From NCBI RefSeq assembly GCF_001953305.1, contig NZ_MTFE01000010.1, positions 3,367,382-3,431,381 of the forward strand: a stretch of 64,000 bases of DNA. Direction: 5' to 3'. The position numbers and the translations under genes are program-made. Source of the stretch: Cnuella takakiae. GTDB taxonomy: Bacteria; Bacteroidota; Bacteroidia; Chitinophagales; Chitinophagaceae. Shown here one piece after another: positions 36,153 to 45,472 of this stretch. Under the pieces are notes generated by a model, which was not told the DNA's origin, ran no database searches, and saw nothing but the letters and a program-made list of their open reading frames with translations. Within the stretch, counting starts at the first letter, position 1; each line of letters starts with the position of its first letter.

Positions 36153-36758
36153 GTGGTGCTTAAAATCGGTCTTACAGGCGGTATTGGTTCGGGTAAAACA
36201 ACAGTTGCAAAAATCTTTGAACTGCTCGGCGTGCCGGTATACTATGCCGATTCTGCATCCAAAAGGTTGTACCATACAGATCCAGAACTGAAGGCAAACC
36301 TGAAAATGCATTTTGGGAACGACATCTATCAAAATGAAATGCTGGACCGGCAGAAATTGGCCTCCTATGTTTTCGGCGACCCCGCCAAGCTGGAACTGCT
36401 CAACAGACTGGTGCACCCGCCCACCATACGCGATGCGGAAGCGTGGATGAAAGGCCAAACTGCCCACTACGTGATTAAAGAAGCCGCCTTGCTATTTGAA
36501 AGTGGTTCCGTTGCCGGCCTCGATTATGTAATAGGTGTACAAACGCCAAAAGCTTTACGCATACACCGGGTGATGCAGCGCGATGGTGCTACCCGCGAAG
36601 AAGTGCTGGCACGTATGGCAAGGCAGATTGATGCCGATATGAAGATGCGGTTGTGCGATTACGTGATACAAAACGATGAACAATCGCTGATTATTCCGCA
36701 GGTGCTGGCATTGCACGAGCGGTTGCTTCAAAAAAGTTTGGATGGGAACACGGATTAG
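36153..36758 (+). CDS. coaE: Dephospho-CoA kinase
   Basis: Last step of coenzyme A synthesis. 201 residues. P-loop GLTGGIGSGKTT at 6-17, YYADSASKRLY, VHPPTIRDAEAWM, and LARMARQIDADMKMRLCDYVIQNDE, the family series. The start is GTG at 36153 (or the next GTG at 36156); no ATG is available. The last codons, including the stop TAG at 36756-36758, are part of the left arm of a 32-base inverted repeat (36742-36773), so the last 5 residues (DGNTD and stop) were probably contributed by the repeat. Confidence 0.94.
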   Translation: MVLKIGLTGGIGSGKTTVAKIFELLGVPVYYADSASKRLYHTDPELKANLKMHFGNDIYQNEMLDRQKLASYVFGDPAKLELLNRLVHPPTIRDAEAWMKGQTAHYVIKEAALLFESGSVAGLDYVIGVQTPKALRIHRVMQRDGATREEVLARMARQIDADMKMRLCDYVIQNDEQSLIIPQVLALHERLLQKSLDGNTD

Positions 36759-36823
36759 ACGGATTGGACGGATGACAACGGATATTCATTAATCCGTCCA
36801 ATCCGTTCCATCCGCGTTCCCAT
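36742..36823. repeat. 32-base imperfect inverted repeat over the coaE stop codon
   Basis: Left arm 36742-36773 and right arm 36792-36823 match in 28 of 32 bases as reverse complements, with an 18-base centre. The arms contain short units such as CGGATTGGACGGAT. This resembles dispersed intergenic repeats seen in Bacteroidota genomes. Confidence 0.75.
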
Positions 36824-36834
36824 ACTCTTACCAA

Positions 36835-36862
36835 CAAAAAAGGCTAACCCGCAGGTCAGCCC
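36835..36862 (-). terminator. Terminator of the class I aminotransferase gene
   Basis: GGCTGACC pairs with GGTTAGCC (one G-U) on the minus strand (36861-36842), followed by TTTTTT. Confidence 0.75.
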
Positions 36863-36884
36863 TTTTCTATTTTTAAAGAAATCC

Positions 36885-38078
36885 TTAGTTCAATTTAGCC
36901 AGTGCTTCCTTGATCCGGCCTACAGCCTTTTCGATATTGCCCAGGCTGTTAGCAAAGGAAAGACGGATGCACTCCGGATTGCCGAAAGCAGAACCGGTAA
37001 CGGTGGAAACATGTGCGGTGTTGAGCAGGTACATACACAAGTCATCGCTATTGCTGATTACAGAACCATCTTCGGCTTTTTTACCAAAAAACTTGTCTAC
37101 GCGGGGGAAAGCGTAGAAAGCTCCATCAGGTTCTGCAAGGGCTACACCATCAATCTGGAGCAGCAGCTCAACGATGCGTTTGCGGCGCACGGCAAATTCT
37201 TTCACCATAGCTTCTGAAGCATCCAAGGGTGCAGTAAGGGCTATAATGGCGGCACGCTGTGCTACCGAGTTGGTACCGCTGGTAACCTGTCCCTGAATCT
37301 TTTCGCAAGCTTTTGCAATGGCAACAGGAGCAGCGATATAACCAATCCGCCAGCCAGTCATGGCAAATCCCTTAGACAAACCATTTACAATAATGGTACG
37401 GTCCTTCATGCCTTCCAGCGAGGCAATGCTCACCGGCTTTTGTCCATAAGTAATGTATTCGTAGATCTCGTCGGAGATGATTGCAATGTTGGGATATTTG
37501 CGAAATACCTCAGCCAGGCCTTCCAGTTCCTCGGTGCTGTACACCGCGCCGCTGGGGTTGCAGGGCGAAGAGAACATGAACACTTTTGTCCTGGGAGTAA
37601 TAGCAGCTTCCAGTTGTGCAGGCGTGATCTTATACCCGCATTCGAGGTCGGTTTTGATTTCCACCACTTTACCCTGGCAAAGTTGTACCAGCGCGGCATA
37701 AGTGACCCAGTAAGGCGTAGGAATAACAACCTCATCACCTTCATCCACCAGCGCCATGATAATATTTGCCAGGCTTTGCTTGGCACCGGTGCTCACCACG
37801 ATGTTTTCGGCTTTGTAATCCAGGTTGTTGTCCCGCTTCAGCTTGGTGCAAACTGCTTCCCGCAGGTCGGGATAGCCGGCAACAGGTGTGTAGTGGCTCC
37901 AGTTGTCGTCGATGGCTTTTTTCGCGGCTTCCTGAATATGGTCGGGAACGTCGAAATCGGGTTCACCAACACTCAGGTCAATCACGTCGTGGCCCTGGGC
38001 ACGCAGTTCCCTACCCAATTTGGCCATTTTCAAAGTTTCGGGCTCGTTGAATCTTTGTAGCCGCGATGCTAATACCAT
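36885..38078 (-). CDS. Pyridoxal-phosphate class I/II aminotransferase, probably aspartate aminotransferase
   Basis: 397 residues, PLP-dependent, fold type I. The Schiff-base lysine is K236 in NGLSKGFAMTGWRIGY; also present are SVGEPDFDVPDHI, STGAKQSLANIIMAL, SSPCNPSGAVYS and the C-terminal arginine region (PECIRLSFANSLGNIEKAVGRI). The Igamma aspartate aminotransferase subgroup (AspC/AspB of Bacillus type) fits best, but related enzymes for aromatic or prephenate substrates look alike. Single-gene unit on the minus strand, convergent with coaE. Confidence 0.88.
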   Translation of the reverse strand: MVLASRLQRFNEPETLKMAKLGRELRAQGHDVIDLSVGEPDFDVPDHIQEAAKKAIDDNWSHYTPVAGYPDLREAVCTKLKRDNNLDYKAENIVVSTGAKQSLANIIMALVDEGDEVVIPTPYWVTYAALVQLCQGKVVEIKTDLECGYKITPAQLEAAITPRTKVFMFSSPCNPSGAVYSTEELEGLAEVFRKYPNIAIISDEIYEYITYGQKPVSIASLEGMKDRTIIVNGLSKGFAMTGWRIGYIAAPVAIAKACEKIQGQVTSGTNSVAQRAAIIALTAPLDASEAMVKEFAVRRKRIVELLLQIDGVALAEPDGAFYAFPRVDKFFGKKAEDGSVISNSDDLCMYLLNTAHVSTVTGSAFGNPECIRLSFANSLGNIEKAVGRIKEALAKLN

Positions 38079-38205
38079 GGAGAAAAATTTTGTGTCGCGA
38101 ATTTAAGCGATTCCCTCTTTCCTTGAAGATTTTGCAGTACCCTAACTAATAAATTTTATTTCATTGAAGATTAAGGAAGGTTTTTTAAACAAACCCATTA
38201 AAACC

Positions 38206-38385
38206 ATGAAACGTGGCGGAAAGCCTAAAAAGGTCTTCGTTGCAGGTAATACTTTTCAAGGGTTAAACCTTTCTTGTCTTAAAAAATTGAAACAATACCT
38301 GGAGAACAAGGAGAAAGTTCCTCTTAGCCAATGGAGCGATCCAAAATTTGCTGCACTCCTGCCCCATCCGGGCAAAATTTTATAG
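38206..38385 (+). CDS. Small basic protein of unknown function
   Basis: 59 residues from the ATG at 38206; a TTG at 38164 would give 73. The protein (MKRGGKPKKVFVAGNTFQG followed by LNLSCLKKLKQYLENKEK) is basic and has no signal peptide. Coding status is likely but not certain: it is short, without a recognised family, 175 bases before secDF on the same strand. A start at TTG would include a KIKEGFLNKPIKT stretch that looks equally plausible. Confidence 0.4.
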   Translation: MKRGGKPKKVFVAGNTFQGLNLSCLKKLKQYLENKEKVPLSQWSDPKFAALLPHPGKIL

Positions 38386-38560
38386 GGAAAACACCGGCCA
38401 ACTTGCGTTCTTTCTGCCTTGCTTTTTCCTGTGGATAAAAGGGAACCGGTCGTTTGAAAGGCTTATTGCATGGCCCTTTCAGCCCTGTGCAGTAGTGTAT
38501 ATTTTACGGATTTTTATAGGTTGAAAAGTCTATATTTGCCCTCCGTTTAAATTTCCGTGT

Positions 38561-41500
38561 ATGCAATTAAAGGGCCTAGTCCGCTTTTTCACCATTCTCT
38601 TAATCCTGTACTCCTTTTACGAGCTTTCGTTTACCTGGGTTGTACGCAGCCATGAACGCAAATTGGAAGCACAGGCCAATAGCTATGTTGCTGCCAATCT
38701 TTCTAACGCCGACGCTGCCACCAAAGAACTTGCTTACAAAGAGCGGCTCCGCCGCCTTTTGGACAGCACCAAAGATGAAACCGTTCACTACGGCATACAG
38801 GGAGCGATTACCTACCAGCAGGCTAAAGAAAACGAACTGAACCTGGGTCTTGACCTTCAGGGCGGTATTAACGTGACCATGGAAGTAGAGCTTTCGGGTT
38901 TGCTGCGCTCTATGAGCAACAACTCCAAGGACCCCAACTTTCTGAAGGCACTGGACAATGCCAATGCCCGCAAGGCCAACAGCAATGCCGACTATGTAAC
39001 CCTCTTTGTTGAGGAATACAAGAAGCTGGCACCCAATGGTCGCCTGGCTGCCCTGTTTGCCAACAGCAGCAACGAAAACATCAAGATCAATGCATCGGAT
39101 GATGCCGTAGTTACTGAAATCCGCAAGGAAGCTACCGAGGCTTTCAACCGCACGTTCCGTGTACTGCGCACCCGTATCGACCAGTTTGGTGTGGCCCAGC
39201 CCAACATCAACCCCGACCCGGCCCGTGGCGTGATCAATGTGGAACTGCCTGGCGTGCAAGACCAGGAGCGGGTACGTAAATACCTCCAGAGCTCGGCCAA
39301 CCTGCAGTTTTGGGAAGTGTACAATATCTCGGAACTGGGCACTTCTATTGGTAAAGCCGATGAAGCTTTTAACACGGTAATGGGTGGCAAAAGCGCTCCT
39401 GTTGCCGATACCACAGCAAACCCTGCAGCAGACACCACCGCTATAGCCGCAACCGATACTGCTGCAGCTACTGCAAAAGCAGATACGGGTGTAAAACTGT
39501 CTGATGCCCTGAAGCAGCAACAGCCTGCCACCGCAGCTAAAAACAATACCGACACGGCCCGCAAAACGCTGTGGCAGTATATCTCCTTCATGGTAAACCC
39601 CCAAACCGGACAGGCTGTTGACAATGGCCAGGTAGGTTTGGTAGCCATCCGCGATACCGGAATTGTGCGCACTTACCTGCAAAACCCTGCAATAGCGGCT
39701 AATTTCCCCGCCGATATTCAGTGGGCCTATGGCATACCTGAAACAGGCGAGCAGAATAAGAAAAATAACTTCGTAGCCCTGTATGCCCTGAAAACAAAGG
39801 GTAACGAAAAGGCGCCCCTGGAAGGTGAAGCGGTTATTGAGGCACGTGCCGACTTTAACCCCACCACCAACCAACCCGAAGTAACGATGAAGATGAACGC
39901 TGCAGGTGCACGCACCTGGGCCAACCTTACCCGTGCCAACAAGGGTAAGTTCATCGCCATTGTTCTGGATAATATTGTTTACTCAGCACCCCGCGTAAAC
40001 GACGCCATTGAAGGGGGCAGTTCTTCCATTTCCGGTTCGTTTACACCCGAGGAAAGCACAGACCTGGCCAATATCCTGAAGGCCGGTAAGCTGCCCGCTC
40101 CCGCTAAGATTGTTGCAGAGCAAGTGGTGGGACCTACCCTTGGTGCCGACGCTATCCAGGGTGGTATCTGGTCTTTCGTGATCTCTTTTGCAGTGATTTT
40201 CATCCTGATGCTGGTTTACTACAACACCAGCGGTTGGGTTGCCAACATTGCCCTGATTCTTAACCTGCTGTTTACCATCGGTGTACTGACCGGTTTGGGT
40301 GCTACCCTTACCGCTCCTGGTATTGCCGGTTTGGTACTCACCATCGGTATGGCTGTAGATACCAACGTACTGATATATGAGCGCATCAAGGAAGAACTGA
40401 CCCGTGGCAAAAACTACCAGCAGGCCATCAACGACGGTTACCGCCGTTCGCTGCCGCCGGTACTGGATGGTCACATCACCACCCTCCTTACCGCCATCAT
40501 CCTGTTCTCATTTGGTTTGGGACCTGTAAAAGGTTTCGCTACCACCCAGATCCTGGGTCTGCTGCTATCGCTGTTCTGCGGTATTGCAGTAAGCCGTTGG
40601 GTGAGCGACATTTTTACCAACAAGAAGCGTCACCTGGAATACTTTACCCCTATTTCCCGCCGCATCTTCAAACATGCCAACTACAAGTTCATCGAAAAGC
40701 GTAAAATCGCTTACATCATCTCTGTAGTAGTGCTGGTGCTGGGTATTGCTTCCTTTATCCATGGCTTCGACTATGGTGTGGAATTCAAAGGCGGCCGTTC
40801 TTACATCGTTAAGTTCGACCAGGCTGCAAATGTTGAAAACGTACGGGCCGATCTCGAAAAAGTGTTTGGTGAAAGCCCCGTGATCAAAACCATCGGGGGT
40901 GCCAACCAACTGGATATTACCACTGCTTACCGCATTGATGATAATGCTGGCAACGCCGACTCGCTGGTTGAAAACACCCTGTTTACCGGTTTGCGCAACC
41001 ATGTAAAAGCACAAACCTACCAGCAGTTTGACGATGAGAACCTGGTTGGCCGCACCAAGGTGTTGCCTACCATTTCCGATGACCTGAAAGCGGGTGCACA
41101 GTGGGCCACCTTCTGGTCGGTACTGATCATTGCGATTTACATCTTCATTCGTTTCCGCGACTGGCGTTATTCCCTAGGTACCATTGTAGCCCTGCTGCAC
41201 GACGTACTGGTAACCCTGATCGTGTTCTCGTTCCTGAAAGATGTTGTGCCTTTCCCGCTTGAAATTGACCAGCACTTTATTGCGGCCATTCTTACGGTGA
41301 TTGGTTTTTCGATGAACGATACCGTGGTAATCTTTGACCGTATCCGCGAATACAGCCGACAGATGATTGGTGCCCCCAAAGGTGAAATCATCAACCGGGC
41401 AATCAACGATACCCTGAGCCGTACCATTATGACCTCGCTGACCGTGTTCCTTACCATCCTGATCCTCTTCCTGGTAGGTGGTGAAGTAACCCGCGGTTTT

Positions 41501-41656
41501 GCCTTCGCCATGTTGATTGGTGTACTGGTGGGTATTTACTCTTCGGTATTCGTTGCCGCACCTGTACTGGTGGACCTGGGTAGTAAAAAAGCCCTGGGCA
41601 GCGAGGACAAGGTAGCAGAACCTGCCGCTAAGCAGCCCGCTGTTGCGAAGTCTTAA
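38561..41656 (+). CDS. secDF: Protein translocase subunit SecDF (fused)
   Basis: 1031 residues; SecD and SecF are one chain. SecD part (about 1-700): first membrane helix FTILLILYSFYELSFTWVV, the P1 periplasmic domain with GLDLQGGINVTMEVE near 95, and membrane segments from about 540 with GMAVDTNVLIYERIKEEL. SecF part (about 710-1015): YGVEFKGGRSYIVKF and GFSMNDTVVIFDRIREYS, the motif of the proton path. Residues about 281-333 are a low-complexity A/T/D-rich insert (ADTTANPAADTTAI), unusual within the first periplasmic domain. It stands alone, with a TATATTTG -7-like word at 38531-38538 and a terminator after it. Confidence 0.96.
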   Translation: MQLKGLVRFFTILLILYSFYELSFTWVVRSHERKLEAQANSYVAANLSNADAATKELAYKERLRRLLDSTKDETVHYGIQGAITYQQAKENELNLGLDLQGGINVTMEVELSGLLRSMSNNSKDPNFLKALDNANARKANSNADYVTLFVEEYKKLAPNGRLAALFANSSNENIKINASDDAVVTEIRKEATEAFNRTFRVLRTRIDQFGVAQPNINPDPARGVINVELPGVQDQERVRKYLQSSANLQFWEVYNISELGTSIGKADEAFNTVMGGKSAPVADTTANPAADTTAIAATDTAAATAKADTGVKLSDALKQQQPATAAKNNTDTARKTLWQYISFMVNPQTGQAVDNGQVGLVAIRDTGIVRTYLQNPAIAANFPADIQWAYGIPETGEQNKKNNFVALYALKTKGNEKAPLEGEAVIEARADFNPTTNQPEVTMKMNAAGARTWANLTRANKGKFIAIVLDNIVYSAPRVNDAIEGGSSSISGSFTPEESTDLANILKAGKLPAPAKIVAEQVVGPTLGADAIQGGIWSFVISFAVIFILMLVYYNTSGWVANIALILNLLFTIGVLTGLGATLTAPGIAGLVLTIGMAVDTNVLIYERIKEELTRGKNYQQAINDGYRRSLPPVLDGHITTLLTAIILFSFGLGPVKGFATTQILGLLLSLFCGIAVSRWVSDIFTNKKRHLEYFTPISRRIFKHANYKFIEKRKIAYIISVVVLVLGIASFIHGFDYGVEFKGGRSYIVKFDQAANVENVRADLEKVFGESPVIKTIGGANQLDITTAYRIDDNAGNADSLVENTLFTGLRNHVKAQTYQQFDDENLVGRTKVLPTISDDLKAGAQWATFWSVLIIAIYIFIRFRDWRYSLGTIVALLHDVLVTLIVFSFLKDVVPFPLEIDQHFIAAILTVIGFSMNDTVVIFDRIREYSRQMIGAPKGEIINRAINDTLSRTIMTSLTVFLTILILFLVGGEVTRGFAFAMLIGVLVGIYSSVFVAAPVLVDLGSKKALGSEDKVAEPAAKQPAVAKS

Positions 41657-41680
41657 TTAAGAATCATGTCCTGATCATAA

Positions 41681-41709
41681 AAAAAGCTCCTGCCCTGCAG
41701 GAGCTTTTT
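41681..41709 (+). terminator. secDF terminator
   Basis: AAAAAGCTCCTGC (41681-41693) pairs with 41697-41709, loop CCT, ending in TTTTT. Confidence 0.8.
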
Positions 41710-41910
41710 GTTTTTCTTAAATATTTGATTTGCAAGTGTATGCCGGAGTCATTTGCCTTATTTTTGAAACAACCCCTGCCATCGGATTGCTGCCTTACCA
41801 TTATCGGTAGCGTTACACATTTATTCCCGGCTTTTATGTAGCCCATTGCGGCAGGGCTCGCATCTCTTTTTCAAGCATTAGCCTTTTTGTGGCTAACTAA
41901 AAGGTATACC

Positions 41911-44148
41911 ATGAACCATCTGCCACCCTTAATTACAGACCTTGCCCTGATCCTGGGTGCTGCTGCAGTAATGACCCTGCTTTTTCGAAAGCTCAAACAA
42001 CCTGCCGTGCTGGGTTATATTCTTGCCGGCATCCTGGTAAGTCCCAATTTCAAATTCACACCTTCGATACTGGAGGTGCACAATGTGCAGGAGTGGGCCG
42101 AGATCGGGGTGATTTTCCTGCTCTTCAGCCTGGGTCTTGAATTCAGCTTTAAGAAATTGGTGCAGGTTGGCGGCTCAGCCTCGATATCGGCCCTTACGCA
42201 GGCTATTGGCATGGCTGTGCTGGGTTATGCTGCTGCCAAGCTGATGGGCTGGAGCCAAATGGATGCCATCTTCCTCGGCGCCATGCTTTCCATTTCTTCC
42301 ACCACCATCATTATCAAAGCCATTGATGAATTGGGTTTGAAGAAAAAAAAGTTTGCGACCCTGGTGTTCGGGATCCTTATAGTTGAAGACATTATTGCCA
42401 TTGCCCTGCTGGTTTTACTGAGCACATTTGCCACCACCCAATCTTTCCTGAGTGCGGAAACCGGCATGTCCATTTTAAAGCTTGCGTTCTTCCTGGTCCT
42501 GTGGTTTGTAGGCGGGATCTTTTTTATTCCAACCCTGCTGAAAATGGCCCGCAACCTGCTGACGGATGAACTGCTCCTGATCGTATCGCTGGCCATGTGC
42601 CTGATGATGGTTTTCCTGGCTTCCGAAGCCGGCTTCTCTCCCGCCCTTGGCGCATTTATCATGGGATCCCTCCTTGCCGAAACAACCAAGGCCGAAAAGA
42701 TCGAGCACCTGATCAGCCCCGTGAAGGATTTGTTTGGCGCTATCTTTTTTGTTTCTGTAGGCATGCTGATCGACTTCAGCATTGTAAGCCAACACCTGGG
42801 GCCCATCCTGCTGATCACCGCTGTATGCCTGGTGGGTAAGGTACTAACCACCGGTGTTGGGGCATTTGTTTCGGGTAATACCCTGAAGGTGTCCCTGCAA
42901 ACCGGTATGAGCCAGGCACCCATTGGCGAATTCTCTTTTATTATCGCTGCACTGGGCAATACGCTCGGTGTTACCGCACCCTTTCTTTACCCTGTAATTG
43001 TGGCGGTTTCTGGTATTACCACTTTTGCCACCCCTTATATGGTCCAGTGGAGCACCCCCTTGTTTTTTAAACTGGAACGGCAGCTGCCCGAAAAGCTCAA
43101 AGAATCGATGACCCGCTACAGTGCCCAGGCGCAAACCATCTCGGCAGCCAGCGACTGGCAATTGGTGGTGCGTACTTTTGTTACCAATATCATTGTGTTT
43201 TCGGTATTGCTGATTGCCATACTTTACCTCTCCGATACCATGTTCCTGCCCTTTGTAAACCGGAACCTGGAAGCCAGGATGGGTGCGGTTTCTGCAGCAG
43301 GACTAACCCTTGTTTTGATGTCCCCGTTTCTTTGGGGTCTTACTGTGCGCAACGAACAAACCGAGGCATTTGCCCGCATCTTCAGCCAGCAGCGGTATAA
43401 GGGCCCAATATGGATAATGCGGGGACTGAAACTTGCATTGGCCCTGTTCTTTATTCTCTATGTACTGAACCGGTATTTTGATACGGTGGTTGCAGCCATA
43501 TCGGCCATGGTACTCATGGGTTTATTCATCGCATTCAGGGGCAGGATCCAGGCTTTGTACGACCGGCTGGAAACCCGTTTTATTGCCAACCTGAATGACC
43601 GGGAGTTGCAGCAGCAACTGGAAGACTTGAAGGAAGCCGAAAGCCACCGGAATGTAGCCCTCGCACCCTGGGATGCGCACCTCACCACATTTGAAATTCC
43701 TCCTGAAACTGCCCTTGCTGGCAAAACACTTGAAGAACTGCGTTGGCGCGAACACATCGGCATCAACGTGGCCATGATCAGGAGGGGGCAAATGACCATT
43801 GTGGTGCCTCAGCGGGACGAACGCATATTTCCCTGCGACAAACTGTATGTGATTTGCACCGATGCACAGGAAAAGAAACTGAATGCGGTACTCCGGCCTG
43901 ATAAAAAGATTGCTGCCGCTTACCGGGAAATCGAAATGGAACTGGATAAGTTCACCATTGAACTGGAGTCCAGGTTATTGGGTAAAACCATCCGGGAATC
44001 AGGTTTACGCAGCGCAACCAATGGCCTGGTGGTAGGAATTGAACGCAATGGTGTTCGTTTATTGAATCCCGAATCAGCAATGGTTTTTGAACAAGGAGAT
44101 GTGGTATGGATTGTGGGCGAAAAGAAGCTGCTGGATGCTGTCACTTAA
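41911..44148 (+). CDS. CPA2-family monovalent cation:proton antiporter with two RCK-C domains
   Basis: 745 residues from the ATG at 41911 (the TTG at 41887 is ignored). Residues about 1-400 carry 12-13 membrane segments of the Na+/H+ exchanger (KefB-like) fold: AVLGYILAGILVSP, LFSLGLEFSFKKL, VVSLAMCLMMVFLASEAGFSPALGAFIMG. A further membrane block lies at about 415-560. The C-terminus has two TrkA-C (RCK_C) domains: APWDAHLTTFEIPPETALAGKTLEELR (about 590-670) and KFTIELESRLLGKTIRESGLRSATNG (about 675-745). No TrkA-N nucleotide domain is seen. Likely potassium or sodium export; regulation by RCK ligands is inference. Confidence 0.88.
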   Translation: MNHLPPLITDLALILGAAAVMTLLFRKLKQPAVLGYILAGILVSPNFKFTPSILEVHNVQEWAEIGVIFLLFSLGLEFSFKKLVQVGGSASISALTQAIGMAVLGYAAAKLMGWSQMDAIFLGAMLSISSTTIIIKAIDELGLKKKKFATLVFGILIVEDIIAIALLVLLSTFATTQSFLSAETGMSILKLAFFLVLWFVGGIFFIPTLLKMARNLLTDELLLIVSLAMCLMMVFLASEAGFSPALGAFIMGSLLAETTKAEKIEHLISPVKDLFGAIFFVSVGMLIDFSIVSQHLGPILLITAVCLVGKVLTTGVGAFVSGNTLKVSLQTGMSQAPIGEFSFIIAALGNTLGVTAPFLYPVIVAVSGITTFATPYMVQWSTPLFFKLERQLPEKLKESMTRYSAQAQTISAASDWQLVVRTFVTNIIVFSVLLIAILYLSDTMFLPFVNRNLEARMGAVSAAGLTLVLMSPFLWGLTVRNEQTEAFARIFSQQRYKGPIWIMRGLKLALALFFILYVLNRYFDTVVAAISAMVLMGLFIAFRGRIQALYDRLETRFIANLNDRELQQQLEDLKEAESHRNVALAPWDAHLTTFEIPPETALAGKTLEELRWREHIGINVAMIRRGQMTIVVPQRDERIFPCDKLYVICTDAQEKKLNAVLRPDKKIAAAYREIEMELDKFTIELESRLLGKTIRESGLRSATNGLVVGIERNGVRLLNPESAMVFEQGDVVWIVGEKKLLDAVT

Positions 44149-44233
44149 GCCGAGGGAAGTGATGCAGTTGTAAACCCACCTGAGCAAAATAAGTTGGGTC
44201 GCCACTTCACTTCCGGATCGTTAAGTATAGGTA

Positions 44234-44275
44234 GCAAATAACAAGGCCGGGAACATTCCCGGCCTTGTTATTTGC
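44234..44275. terminator. 20-bp bidirectional terminator
   Basis: Arms 44234-44253 and 44256-44275 are a perfect inverted repeat (real loop larger). It is between the antiporter (+) and the IscA-type gene (-); T-runs follow on both strands. Confidence 0.8.
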
Positions 44276-44341
44276 ATTATAAACCCGGGCTTCGATAACA
44301 GGGCGTTCACGTTTGCCGTTTGGCAGGCAGCTCTTGCGCTA

Positions 44342-44686
44342 TTATACAGCGAAGGAAGTGCCGCAGCCGCAGGTAGTGCTGGCATTGGGGTTTTTAAAAG
44401 TAAAACCGCGGCTGTTAAGTCCACCCTGCCAGTCGATCTGCATACCAAACAGGTACATTTCATGGGCCTTTTCCATTACGAAAGGAACCCCATCAAAGGC
44501 GTACTCATTATCCTTTTCTGTCTTTTTATCAAAACCCAGCACGTAAGACATACCGGAGCAACCGCCCCCTTTTACGCCTACACGCAATGTATTTTCGGTA
44601 TCAAAACCAGGTTCGCTCATCAGGCGCTTCAGTTCTGCTAGTGCGCCTTCGGTAAAGCTTACGGGTGCCTGAATCGTTGTTTCCAT
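44342..44686 (-). CDS. HesB/IscA-type iron-sulfur cluster assembly protein
   Basis: 114 residues. The three cluster ligands are in place: C43 (GGGCSGMSYVLGF), C106 and C108 (TTCGCGTSF). VSFTEGALAELKRLMSEP and MYLFGMQIDWQGGLNSRGFTFKNPNA are family stretches. It carries iron-sulfur clusters to apo-proteins; whether it corresponds to ErpA, IscA or SufA cannot be told. Single-gene unit, no other Suf/Isc gene nearby. Confidence 0.94.
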   Translation of the reverse strand: METTIQAPVSFTEGALAELKRLMSEPGFDTENTLRVGVKGGGCSGMSYVLGFDKKTEKDNEYAFDGVPFVMEKAHEMYLFGMQIDWQGGLNSRGFTFKNPNASTTCGCGTSFAV

Positions 44687-44843
44687 GTTGCAAATTTACC
44701 TTTGTGTATTGTTTTGAATGTCATAAAAATGTTTGGCTTTTTAGCACGAACAGCCGGGGCACAAACAACCTGTTTCCTGCACAACAAAAGATCAACCTGT
44801 TGCATTGTTTGGGAAGCTTACATTTGCCTCCTTAATCCAAGAT

Positions 44844-45353
44844 ATGGACACACCGATCATCGCCATACTTATTGCAGTTGTTGCCCTGGTCATTTCCCTT
44901 ACCGCTTTTCTTACCGCACGTAAGGCCGCAGCAAAGCCAGCACCTGTACCCACAGAAAAATACGATGCCACGCCCCTGCAATTGCAGGCATATGAAAGGC
45001 TGGTGCTTTTGGCTGAAAGGATATCTTTACCCAACCTGGTGAGCAGGCTGAATATTCCAGGTGCATCGGCCCCGGAAATGCAGGCCGTGTTGCTGGATAA
45101 TATCCGCCAGGAATATGAATACAATGCCTCCCAGCAGGTATATGTAAGTGCTGCAGCCTGGGACGCAATCCGGAACCTCCGCGACCAGAATATGCTGATC
45201 ATTAACCAAATTGCCAGCATTCTCCCTGCCGATGCGCGGGGATCAGACCTCAGCAAGCAGGTCTTGGAAGTGGTAATGGCCCAACAGGAAAAAGCGCTCC
45301 ACACCATCGTGTTAGATGCGCTGAACTTTGAAGCCAAAAAGCTGATGCGGTAA
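44844..45353 (+). CDS. Membrane-anchored protein of unknown function, Bacteroidota type
   Basis: 169 residues from the ATG at 44844. One N-terminal membrane helix (about 4-24, PIIAILIAVVALVISLTAFLT) and a cytosolic helical part (LQLQAYERLVLLAERISLPNLVSRL; QVYVSAAAWDAIRNLRDQNMLIINQIAS). The frame extends 13 codons to a TTG at 44805, which is not chosen. I recognise this as a widely found Bacteroidota protein without an assigned role. It precedes the mutase gene by about 120 bases. Confidence 0.75.
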   Translation: MDTPIIAILIAVVALVISLTAFLTARKAAAKPAPVPTEKYDATPLQLQAYERLVLLAERISLPNLVSRLNIPGASAPEMQAVLLDNIRQEYEYNASQQVYVSAAAWDAIRNLRDQNMLIINQIASILPADARGSDLSKQVLEVVMAQQEKALHTIVLDALNFEAKKLMR

Positions 45354-45472
45354 TTGTTTCCAGAAGTTTGTTTTATGAAAGGAGTGATGAACGAAGAGTA
45401 ATTAGTGAGGAATGACCAGTAACCAATCCCTAATCACTTACAATTCAGCAATCACTTACAAACCTTGTCCTT
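45354..45472. repeat. Direct-repeat spacer before the mutase gene
   Basis: AATCACTTACAA occurs at 45432-45443 and 45450-45461. The stretch GTAATTAGTGAGG at about 45398-45410 is partly complementary to them. A short repeat-rich intergenic element of the same kind as near yajC and groEL. Confidence 0.45.

Noticed and set aside
36742..36823. Simple coaE terminator
   Set aside because: Arms are 32 bases, built of GGATTGGAC-like units, with no T-run after them, so a dispersed repeat explains them better.
38600..39874. 424-codon open frame antisense to secDF
   Set aside because: The opposite strand encodes SecDF with clear family motifs; the antisense frame shows no domain.
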